A stretch of DNA of 15,016 bases from Bacteriovoracaceae bacterium UBA1511 (GTDB taxonomy: Bacteria; Bdellovibrionota; Bacteriovoracia; Bacteriovoracales; Bacteriovoracaceae): NCBI GenBank assembly GCA_002323535.1, contig DCQT01000125.1, positions 58,452 through 73,467 of the forward strand. Reading direction: 5' to 3'. The position numbers were made by a program, and so were the translations under genes. This document shows, piece after piece, positions 7,793 through 14,200 of this stretch. The notes under the pieces are model-generated. The model did no database searches. It was not told the DNA's origin and saw only the letters and a program-made list of their open reading frames with translations. Position 1 is the first letter of the stretch. The number at the start of each line of letters is the position of its first letter.

Positions 7793-8742
7793 GATTTAAT
7801 AGGTCAATCATATTCATACTCTTATTGTTACTTTCTTCAGCTTTAAATTTGTTTCTAGATGTTGGAGAGATAGATTTTTCTAATTTAATCTTTAAGCTTC
7901 GTTTATTTCGTGTGTCCACTGCCTTAATTGCCGGTGGGGGACTTGCCGTTTGTGGACTTGTTCTTCAAACTTGGTTTAGAAATTCATTAGCAGATCCATT
8001 TCTTTTAGGCGTTAATAGTGGAGCTAACTTATTAATTGCTCTTGGCGTTTTTGGGGTTAATCTTATTGGGGTCAATTTAGGAGAGTTCTCTTTAGTTTTC
8101 CTTGGTGTATTGGGTGCTGTCCTATCACTTAGTTTTCTTTTACTAATTAATAGATTCTTCCAAAATAGTATTTATCTAATTATTTTTGGGCTTCTTTTTT
8201 CTTATTTATCTTCAGGATTAATAAGCTTTTTAATGACTTTTGGAAGTGAGCAACAGCTTAAGAGTTATTTACTCTTTTCCTTTGGAAGCTTCGAAAAGGT
8301 TCTAGGTTATAACTTTTTGTTTTACCTGGTGGCAGTTATTCTTCCATTTCTTTTTATTTATAAATCATCAAAAAATTTAAATTACCTTCTTCTTGGGGAG
8401 AATTACGCAGCATCTCTTGGGCTCAATTTAAAAAAGTATCAACGCTTTCTTATATTGATGGTTGGTATTATCGCAGGTGTTAGTGGCGTTTATTGTGGAC
8501 CGGTTGTGTTTATTGGAATGATGGGGCCTCATTTGGTCCGCTTTATTTTTAACGACTCAGATCATTCTAAGCTAGTACCTCTTAGTTTTATCTCCGGAGG
8601 TTTACTTGCGGTTTTTTCTGACTTTATGAGCTCACACATCTTGTCTTCAAGCCTTCCTCTTAATACGGTTATTGGTTTAATTGGAACTCCGATTGTTGGT
8701 TACGTGCTCCTTCGAAATTCATGGAGGCTCAATAATGCTTGA
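7789..8742 (+). CDS. FecCD/BtuC-family ABC transporter permease
   Basis: This 317-residue multi-pass inner-membrane protein belongs to the type II importer permeases that move siderophores, heme or vitamin B12. Eight or more hydrophobic segments are visible. Family marks, in order: RLFRVSTALIAGGGLAVCG, followed by RNSLADPFLLGVNSGANL (canonical R-N-P-L-A-D-P-x-x-L-G-x-S-x-G-A); LLLGENYAASLGLNLKKYQ, the coupling loop contacting the ATPase; GPVVFIGMMGPHLVRFIF; and LPLNTVIGLIGTPIVGYVLL at the end. It is slightly shorter than usual (about 330-350), mainly at the N terminus, but appears intact. The start overlaps the preceding stop by ATGA, and the ATPase gene begins 8 bp before its stop. Confidence 0.95.
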   Translation: MRFNRSIIFILLLLLSSALNLFLDVGEIDFSNLIFKLRLFRVSTALIAGGGLAVCGLVLQTWFRNSLADPFLLGVNSGANLLIALGVFGVNLIGVNLGEFSLVFLGVLGAVLSLSFLLLINRFFQNSIYLIIFGLLFSYLSSGLISFLMTFGSEQQLKSYLLFSFGSFEKVLGYNFLFYLVAVILPFLFIYKSSKNLNYLLLGENYAASLGLNLKKYQRFLILMVGIIAGVSGVYCGPVVFIGMMGPHLVRFIFNDSDHSKLVPLSFISGGLLAVFSDFMSSHILSSSLPLNTVIGLIGTPIVGYVLLRNSWRLNNA

Positions 8743-9415
8743 GTTTAAAGAAGTGGTCGTTGGGTATAAAAAAACAAGAATCATCGCTGGTGTAAATTTA
8801 ACCTTATCCAAAGGTGAGGCTGTAACGATAGTTGGTAAAAATGGTGCCGGTAAATCAACTCTTTTAAAATCTGTTTTTGGCCTTTCATCAATTATTTCTG
8901 GAGAAATATTAATTGGTGGAAAACCGATACAGTATCTTAATTCATCAATAATCGCTCAATCCATAACTCCTTTATTCGCCAATAGCTCAGTGTCGCCTGA
9001 ATTAAAAGTGAGAGATATTATTAACTTTAGTATTGATCGCCGATGCCTAAGTGATGAAGCAAAAGAGGCGGCGAAAAGTAGGTATTGTGAATTGTTTAAA
9101 ATAACTCATTTTCTTGAAAAAAGAGTTAGCGAGATTAGTGATGGAATGCTTCAAAGAGCAATGATTACCCGTGCTTTTTGTCTTGATACTCCTCTTGTAT
9201 TTTTAGATGAGCCGACGACTTACCTTGATATTGAGTCTCAACTAGAGGTTGCTGAAACGATTAAAAATATCATCTCTCATGAGAATAAAGGTGTTTTAAT
9301 AAACACACATAACTCTCTTTGGGTGAGAAGGTTTTCAGAAAATATTTTTCGAATTTCTGATGGAGAGCTTCGAAAAACTAGTTTTGACTCACTTAATATT
9401 CCAAAAGAGCTATAA
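8735..9415 (+). CDS. ABC transporter ATPase of the class III importer
   Basis: This 226-residue single-domain ATPase should power the FecCD-type permease at the cytoplasmic face. Visible motifs: Walker A GKNGAGKST (residues 34-42), Q-loop Gln75, signature ISDGM (134-138) followed by LQRAMITRAF, Walker B PLVFLDEP with D158 and catalytic E159, the D-loop TYLDIES, and the switch His192 in INTHN. The signature differs from the usual LSGGQ: ISDGM lacks the second-position Gly. Similar SDG forms occur in related corrinoid and heme ATPases, so it is probably active. The open frame reaches back to 8681 inside the permease gene; ATG 8735 gives the normal N terminus MLEFKEVVVGYKKTRI. The last 6 bp overlap the end of the convergent htrA gene. 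Confidence 0.94.
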   Translation: MLEFKEVVVGYKKTRIIAGVNLTLSKGEAVTIVGKNGAGKSTLLKSVFGLSSIISGEILIGGKPIQYLNSSIIAQSITPLFANSSVSPELKVRDIINFSIDRRCLSDEAKEAAKSRYCELFKITHFLEKRVSEISDGMLQRAMITRAFCLDTPLVFLDEPTTYLDIESQLEVAETIKNIISHENKGVLINTHNSLWVRRFSENIFRISDGELRKTSFDSLNIPKEL

Positions 9416-10477
9416 CTCCATAAGTTTTAATCTGACACTTTCTTTTTCTTCGTCACGTATGTATTCGACATTAACGTGATCGCCTACCTCATATTTGTCC
9501 AGCGCATGATAAATATCATCAAAGCTATCAACAGCTTTGCCATCAATTTTTGTGATAATGTCTCCAAGATAAATATTTCCCCATTTATCTTGTCCAACTC
9601 CTTGAAGCCCTGCTTTTGCTGCGCCTCCTTTAGGGTCTACGTGGCTAATGACAATTCCTTTTTCGACGCCAAAACGGCTTTTGATGTGCTCTGGCAGGAT
9701 GCCGATTCCAAGACCAGGCCTAATGACTTTTCCATGTTTAATAATTTCAGGCACGATTCTATTTATCGTATCTACTGGAACGGCAAATCCAACGCCAGAA
9801 CTAGTTCCTGAGCCAGAAAGAATCTGGGTATTCATTCCAATGAGCTCGCCTCTTGAGTTAATTAAAGGCCCACCTGAGTTCCCTGGATTAATTGCCGCAT
9901 CTGTTTGAATCATGTCGTGAATTTTTACTCCACCGATACCTTTTACTTTTCTTCCAACAGCGGAAACGATTCCGGTTGTCATCGTGTGGTCAAGCCCAAA
10001 AGGGTTTCCGATGGCCAGTGTTTTTTGACCAACTTTAAGGTTTTTTGATTTCCCTTTCGAAATTGATTGGAGGGAGTTAGGTTTGCTTACAAGCTTTAAA
10101 ACGGCTATATCTTTTTTTGGCTCGACACCAACGAGCTTGGCTTCGTAGAGTTTTTTGTCGTTATGAAAAGACACCTGAAACTTTTGTCCACTTTGGATGA
10201 CATGAAAGTTTGTGACTATATGCCCGTTTTTGTCCCAAACAAATCCGCTCCCCGCACCTGCTGGAACCTCGGTGTCAGGCATATCAAAGAAGAAAGAAGA
10301 GCGAGATGCTCTTTTTGTAATACTAGAAACGTTTACAACGCTGCTAACAGTGTTTTCAAATACGGAAACACTGTTTCTTTCATTTTCAGTAAGCATTTTT
10401 TGATCGTCGGAAAATAAGTTCGCTTGCACAGTTATAGAGAAGAAAAGAGCAAAAAGGACGAATTTTTTCATAATCAT
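9410..10477 (-). CDS. Periplasmic serine protease HtrA/DegS-DegQ type, one PDZ domain
   Basis: This 355-residue trypsin-like protease degrades or senses misfolded envelope proteins. An N-terminal hydrophobic segment (KKFVLFALFFSITVQA) is a signal peptide or a DegS-like anchor. The protease domain shows the triad His92 (TNFHVI), Asp123 (KKDIAVLKL) and Ser201 (NPGNSGGPL), with the GNPFGLDHTMTTGIVS and GVGFAVPVD landmarks. A single PDZ domain follows from about residue 254 (RPGLGIGILP, then GDIITKIDGKAV). One PDZ domain is DegS-like; DegP and DegQ have two. Start choice: GAGAGG lies 5 bp before the ATG at 10477, giving MIMKKF; the next in-frame ATG at 10471 is further from it, and the frame also runs open to 10498. 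It is divergent from psd and convergent with the ATPase gene, with a 6-bp overlap of the 3' ends. Confidence 0.95.
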   Translation of the reverse strand: MIMKKFVLFALFFSITVQANLFSDDQKMLTENERNSVSVFENTVSSVVNVSSITKRASRSSFFFDMPDTEVPAGAGSGFVWDKNGHIVTNFHVIQSGQKFQVSFHNDKKLYEAKLVGVEPKKDIAVLKLVSKPNSLQSISKGKSKNLKVGQKTLAIGNPFGLDHTMTTGIVSAVGRKVKGIGGVKIHDMIQTDAAINPGNSGGPLINSRGELIGMNTQILSGSGTSSGVGFAVPVDTINRIVPEIIKHGKVIRPGLGIGILPEHIKSRFGVEKGIVISHVDPKGGAAKAGLQGVGQDKWGNIYLGDIITKIDGKAVDSFDDIYHALDKYEVGDHVNVEYIRDEEKESVRLKLMEL

Positions 10478-10550
10478 GGGCACCTCTCGACAATACAAAT
10501 AAAAAGCGGTTAATTAAGGAGTATTATATAAAATTCTTCTCAGGAAAAAA
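10478..10550. promoter_or_regulatory. Divergent intergenic region between htrA and psd
   Basis: This 73-bp, very AT-rich spacer separates two divergently read genes, so both promoters must lie here or inside the coding ends. On the plus strand, TATTAT/TATAAA-like sequence at 10522-10532 could be a -10 element for psd, but I see no convincing -35 box. AGGA just before 10551 is the psd ribosome site. On the minus strand GAGAGG precedes the htrA start. No operator-like repeat is evident. Confidence 0.4.
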
Positions 10551-11450
10551 ATGGAAATTAAGTTTATTGATCGCGAAAATTCGAAGGAATGTATCGAAAA
10601 AGTATATGGGGATAAGGCCATAGAGCTTCTTTATGAGACAAGTGTTGGGAAGATGATATCTGGAGCATTGGCGTCCAGGCTCGTCTCTAAGGTGTACGGA
10701 GGCCAACAGGATTCCGCTGGCAGCAAAAAGAAAATTAAACCATTTATAGAAAATTACAGCATTAATATGGATGAGTTTCTACCTGAGGAGGGAAGAGATG
10801 AATCTGATCCTTATTCCAGTTTTAATCAATTTTTTATTCGGCGCTTTAGAGAGGGGAAAAGAAACTTTTCTAACGTCAGTTCTGATTTTAGTTCTCCTTG
10901 TGAGGCAAGATATTTTGCCTATGATCAATTAACCTCAGAGGACTCAATCCCAGTAAAAGGAAGCCTTTGGGATGCAAAAGCACTATTGAAAAATGATGAT
11001 ATCGCGAAGGACTTTGAGGGTGGGCCGGCACTATTAGCAAGACTTTGCCCGGTTGATTATCACCGGTTTCATTTTCCTGACTCTGGTAAGGTCATTGAGT
11101 CTTATCCGGTTCATGGGGCTTTTCACTCCGTCAATCCAATTGCTCTTAAAGCAAATCAAAATATTTTTAAGGATAACGAGCGCTTTGTTTCAATCATCGA
11201 AACAGAAAACTTTGGAAAGATTGCTTATGTTGAAGTTGGTGCGATGATGGTTGGTAAAATTATTCAGTCGCATTCGGGAAAAATTTTTAACAAGGGTGAT
11301 GAAAAAGGATATTTTCTCTTTGGTGGCAGTACGGTGATCGTCTTTGGTGAGAAGGGCAAATGGTCCCCCTCGAAAGACATTCTTGATAACACAAGAAATG
11401 GTATTGAGACTTATGTCAAGCTTGGAGCTACGCTTGGAGCAAAAATCTAG
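10551..11450 (+). CDS. psd: Phosphatidylserine decarboxylase proenzyme
   Basis: This 299-residue enzyme converts phosphatidylserine to phosphatidylethanolamine, the last step of PE synthesis, at the inner membrane. The proenzyme cuts itself to form a pyruvoyl group. The cleavage site is FGGST at residues 257-261, with Ser260 becoming the pyruvoyl of the alpha chain. Other marks are SFNQFFIRRF (90-99), the GSLWDAKALL region, PVDYHRFHFPDSG (168-179; His171 and His174 correspond to the two His of E. coli DYHRVH), YPVHGAFHSVNP and VEVGAMMVGKI. In the usual SPxD motif that supplies the Asp of the self-cleavage triad, this protein has SPCEAR with Glu118. The start ATG has AGGA 7 bp upstream. The stop overlaps the convergent neighbour by 4 bp. 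Confidence 0.95.
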   Translation: MEIKFIDRENSKECIEKVYGDKAIELLYETSVGKMISGALASRLVSKVYGGQQDSAGSKKKIKPFIENYSINMDEFLPEEGRDESDPYSSFNQFFIRRFREGKRNFSNVSSDFSSPCEARYFAYDQLTSEDSIPVKGSLWDAKALLKNDDIAKDFEGGPALLARLCPVDYHRFHFPDSGKVIESYPVHGAFHSVNPIALKANQNIFKDNERFVSIIETENFGKIAYVEVGAMMVGKIIQSHSGKIFNKGDEKGYFLFGGSTVIVFGEKGKWSPSKDILDNTRNGIETYVKLGATLGAKI

Positions 11451-12220
11451 TTTAGTGTAAATTTAGAAAAGATTGGGAAGTGATCACTTGGGTAGATGCT
11501 ATTGTCATGATCTTTTAAAATTTTTGCGTCAGTTGAGATTAAGTTTTCCGAGGCTAGAATCCAATCTATTCTCTTCGTTGAACTATTATCTCCTGTGAAT
11601 TTATGATGGGTTCCCTCTTCTTTTTTATTTAGATTTATCCATGGGTCCTTAAAAGAAATAGTGCTTTGGTCAATATTTTTTCTTACCGCCTCAAAAGGAG
11701 ACTCGTTAAAATCCCCTGTGAGAATAATAGAAACGTTTTCTTTTTTTATTTTATTGATTTCACTTATCAATACTTTAGATTGCCCATCTCGAGTAGAAGA
11801 TTTCATGTGGTCCAAGTGGCAGTTCACAATTAAAATTTCTTTTGAGTTTTTTTTATTTTTTAAGTGAGCGAAAGTCATCAACCGCGGAAACATAGACTCA
11901 AAACTTAAGCTTCCTGGAATATCAGGCGTTAAGGAGAGCCATTTATCGCCGGCATTTAAAACTTTCCATGAATGATTCACAAAAATACATGGATACATTC
12001 TCTCAGCGATCCAGGAGCGCTCCTTAAAAGCAAGGTGAAAATCTTTAAGAGATTTTTCAGCATCCTCTAGCTGCGGTCTTCTTCCTTCTTGGGTGCAAAT
12101 AAAGTCAGGGTCTTGATCCAAGATAGTCTTTGCCCAAATTTGTTTTCTGTTAGGCCAATTATTTATCTCATCTGCCTTATTTTCAAATCTGATATTTGTC
12201 GAAATAACTTTGATATCCAT
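11447..12220 (-). CDS. Endonuclease/exonuclease/phosphatase (EEP) family protein
   Basis: This 257-residue protein has the complete EEP (DNase I-like) metal-dependent phosphoesterase core: Asn9 in ISTNIRFEN, the metal ligand Glu45 in ICTQEG, His135 in NCHLDH, Asp170 and Asn172 in LTGDFNESP, Asp219 in RIDWIL, and Asp246-His247 in PSDHFPI. It has the compact size of the stand-alone group often annotated as endonuclease/exonuclease/phosphatase; the EEP fold also covers sphingomyelinases and inositol phosphatases, so the substrate (nucleic acid, lipid or other phosphoester) is open. No signal peptide is present, so it should be cytoplasmic, which argues against a secreted nuclease or sphingomyelinase. 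It is convergent with psd, overlapping by 4 bp, and divergent from the helix-turn-helix pair. Confidence 0.92.
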   Translation of the reverse strand: MDIKVISTNIRFENKADEINNWPNRKQIWAKTILDQDPDFICTQEGRRPQLEDAEKSLKDFHLAFKERSWIAERMYPCIFVNHSWKVLNAGDKWLSLTPDIPGSLSFESMFPRLMTFAHLKNKKNSKEILIVNCHLDHMKSSTRDGQSKVLISEINKIKKENVSIILTGDFNESPFEAVRKNIDQSTISFKDPWINLNKKEEGTHHKFTGDNSSTKRIDWILASENLISTDAKILKDHDNSIYPSDHFPIFSKFTLN

Positions 12221-12273
12221 TTAATGATTATGACTGGATAGGGCCATTTTTAAAAGGACAAGATTAAAAAATG

Positions 12274-12286
12274 TCTCATCGTGAGA
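12274..12286. repeat. Short inverted repeat in the divergent spacer
   Basis: TCTCA-TCG-TGAGA is a perfect 5-bp inverted repeat with a 3-base centre, between the EEP gene and the helix-turn-helix pair. It could be an operator half-site pair or chance; there is no T-tract typical of a terminator on either side. Confidence 0.35.
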
Positions 12287-12317
12287 TTTATTTGTCTCCC
12301 TCTTTTTTTATTTAAAA

Positions 12318-12335
12318 AGCTGTGGTTAATCAGCT
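12318..12335. repeat. Inverted repeat just upstream of the helix-turn-helix gene
   Basis: AGCTG-N8-CAGCT forms a perfect 5-bp inverted repeat in an 18-bp span, ending 10 bp before the Gly-rich ribosome site of the gene starting at 12357. The dyad size and position fit an autoregulatory operator for the downstream DNA-binding-like protein, or a 5' UTR hairpin. This is an inference only. Confidence 0.35.
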
Positions 12336-12356
12336 CAGAACAAAAGGGGGGAGTTT

Positions 12357-12671
12357 GTGAAAAGCGAGGAGAAAATTGTGAAGACCTTTAGAAGAGTATA
12401 TTCCAAAGAGTCTCTTGCGGAATTGGCAGCATTAACAAATATTCAAAAAACAAGAGTGTTTAGAATATTAAACGGCGCTGATTTAAAGTGGAAGGAAGCA
12501 GAAGTTTTAAATCAATTAATAAAAAAGAAATTTGGATCTAATTTTAGTGATTTTTTTTATGATTTTGTTCTAGGAAAAAGTAAGCCTTCTGATGATAAAA
12601 AAATAAATAGCAGAGAAATGGAGAAAAGAAATTTATCTTATTTTTATTTTTTAACTGAGGATAGAAAATAA
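12357..12671 (+). CDS. Small helix-turn-helix-like protein
   Basis: This 104-residue protein has a predicted helix-turn-helix at about residues 19-55: SLAELAALTNIQKTRVFRIL, a turn at NGADLKW, then KEAEVLNQLI. This resembles Cro/C1-type DNA-binding domains (a second helix ALTN and a recognition helix KTRVFRIL). The rest is basic and Phe/Tyr-rich, with no recognisable ligand domain. The start is GTG, placed by a very strong purine-rich ribosome site (GGGGGGAG, 12346-12353); another in-frame GTG lies at 12378. The stop TAATG overlaps the next start by one base, so both proteins are probably made together. I cannot name a family; transcription regulator is a guess from the fold. Confidence 0.7.
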   Translation: MKSEEKIVKTFRRVYSKESLAELAALTNIQKTRVFRILNGADLKWKEAEVLNQLIKKKFGSNFSDFFYDFVLGKSKPSDDKKINSREMEKRNLSYFYFLTEDRK

Positions 12672-13162
12672 TGAGTAGCCTTCTTTTACCCGAAAGAGAA
12701 TTGATCGATTGTATTAAAGATCAAAGAGAGTTGAATATAGAAGAAGTAATGGCTTTCATGTCATTTAATAAAAAATTTATTTTAAAAATAATTGAGAACC
12801 TCAAAACAAAAAATATTCTTCATTTTGATAGCATACAAAGAATTAAACTTAACCAAGCTGAGATTGAAAAAGTAAACACTAATAAAGAGAATCTTGAAGA
12901 AGAAGTAAGTGACATATTAAGAGATCTTTTTAGAGCTTATCTTTTGAGAAAAGATTTTGTGATGGATTTTGTGATGGAGGGGATTTGGATGAGCCCTTTT
13001 GAGGAAAAGCTTCTTCAATGTAAAAAAGCGGAGTTAACTTCACTACTAAGCTCAATGAGAAAAAATAGACCTAAAGTAGGGTTTTCAAAAAAATTGATTG
13101 TTTATGCGGGATGTGATTACAGTAGGTTATCTAGGTTTTCAGTAGATAGTTTAGGGTCTTAA
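12671..13162 (+). CDS. Hypothetical protein with winged-helix-like N terminus
   Basis: This 163-residue protein is translationally coupled to the helix-turn-helix gene by a TAATG junction. Residues 5-55 (LLPERELIDCIKDQRELNIE, then a helix, then FILKIIENLKTKNILHFD) have the spacing of a winged-helix domain: a first helix, a MAFMSFNKKFI turn, a recognition-like helix, and a short strand. Residues 56-130 are helical and charged (EKVNTNKENLEEEVSDILRD), possibly a dimerising coiled coil. The last 30 residues are basic (KNRPKVGFSKKLIVYAG). No catalytic motif, signal peptide or membrane helix is visible. Context suggests a two-protein DNA-binding or regulatory unit; the function is unknown. Confidence 0.65.
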   Translation: MSSLLLPERELIDCIKDQRELNIEEVMAFMSFNKKFILKIIENLKTKNILHFDSIQRIKLNQAEIEKVNTNKENLEEEVSDILRDLFRAYLLRKDFVMDFVMEGIWMSPFEEKLLQCKKAELTSLLSSMRKNRPKVGFSKKLIVYAGCDYSRLSRFSVDSLGS

Positions 13163-13218
13163 TCTGAATATTTTTCATTAAAGTCGGGGTAATTTTTAAT
13201 TAGTATATATTGAAAATA

Positions 13219-14199
13219 ATGAGACTCATTCTTTTCAAAATAGTTGTCTTGGTTAGTTTTTCCAGCACGCTAAGTGCAAGTTGTCCCACATTTTTTGAGC
13301 GATTAAAATCTGTTTTTTTCAAACCTTCCATAAGTATCACTCTTTCTGAAAATGTGAAAAACGATCTGTTTCAATTTAAGACATCTAAGTTTCCAAAAAG
13401 TAAGAAGGTCACATTTTCTAATACTGGGTCTAACGAATATGGATTTTTATTAAGTAATCTTCCAAAAAGCTTTCTAGAGGTATTAAAAAACACACCAAAG
13501 GATTCCAGGCATGTAATAGAACTAAGAGATAAAGTTTTTGGTGTTAATAGTAAGCTCAAAGATTCAATTTTTGTAAATGTTTTTGAAGGCCTTCGCTTCG
13601 AGGCAATCGGTAGCAAAGAGGGAACATATAAAGATTTTATTTATGAGCGTTTAGCGGAATACGAAAAACTATCAAGCACCAAAAAAGACTCCATAAAAGA
13701 GTCTTATTCACATGGTTTGTTAATATCTAATGCGAACAAATATTGGGAGTCTAATTTCTTTCAAGATATTCTTGTTATTTCTAAAAGTGGTAAAAATATA
13801 AAATTTAAAATTGGCGAGATCGTTTTTGATGGAAAGATCGTAGAAAAGCGTGGTGGAAAATTTGTAATTTTTAATGCACCCAAGGAGTTGTTTGAGCACC
13901 CCGCATGGAATCCACTCGACCATCGATATATTGCGAAATTGGCAAATGACCCAAGCTTTAAGGGCAAAGATTTTTATCCTGTTAGCGTTGGATTAAATGG
14001 GAAGTTATATCTACTTGATGGTAATCATCGATCGACAGTTGATCCTAGAAGTAAGTTACCTGCAGAAATTCCTTATCCAATGAAAACAGCGAGTATTAGA
14101 AATTATCTTGATTTAATCGGGACTCCTCAGCCCACAACTGCTCAAAAAATTCAAATTTATAAGGGAGAGTTGGACCCTTACTCTTTTTTGAAACAATAA
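13219..14199 (+). CDS. Exported protein with C-terminal ParB-like DGNHR motif
   Basis: From the ATG at 13219 the product has 326 residues and begins with a signal peptide (MRLILFKIVVLVSFSSTLSA, probable cleavage before SCP). A TTG at 13210 would add three residues; no clear ribosome site distinguishes them. Residues 25-235 match nothing I recognise and are mixed alpha/beta, Lys- and Phe-rich. The C-terminal part resembles the ParB/sulfiredoxin-type nucleotide-handling fold: NPLDHRYIAKLANDPSF, a strand VSVGLNGKLYLL, then DGNHRS with D267, G268, N269, H270 and R271. In ParB-like proteins the G-x-R/H-R turn binds phosphates. Finding this behind a signal peptide is unusual. It lies 56 bp behind the helix-turn-helix pair and ends 1 bp from the convergent metH stop. 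Confidence 0.8.
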   Translation: MRLILFKIVVLVSFSSTLSASCPTFFERLKSVFFKPSISITLSENVKNDLFQFKTSKFPKSKKVTFSNTGSNEYGFLLSNLPKSFLEVLKNTPKDSRHVIELRDKVFGVNSKLKDSIFVNVFEGLRFEAIGSKEGTYKDFIYERLAEYEKLSSTKKDSIKESYSHGLLISNANKYWESNFFQDILVISKSGKNIKFKIGEIVFDGKIVEKRGGKFVIFNAPKELFEHPAWNPLDHRYIAKLANDPSFKGKDFYPVSVGLNGKLYLLDGNHRSTVDPRSKLPAEIPYPMKTASIRNYLDLIGTPQPTTAQKIQIYKGELDPYSFLKQ

Positions 14200-14200
14200 A

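Noticed and set aside
8681..8734. Upstream extension of the ABC ATPase
   Set aside because: It lies inside the permease gene in another frame and adds residues before the usual MLEFKEV start.
9374..9385. 12-bp palindrome AAAACTAGTTTT near the ATPase/htrA junction
   Set aside because: AT-only arms around CTAG are too weak for a terminator and occur easily in AT-rich coding DNA.
9476..10417. Several plus-strand open frames opposite htrA
   Set aside because: All are antisense to a well-supported protease gene and show no domain, signal or ribosome site.
11478..11489. 12-bp palindrome AAGTGATCACTT
   Set aside because: It encodes conserved residues of the EEP motif (SDHF on the minus strand) and has no T-tract, so it is explained by coding sequence.
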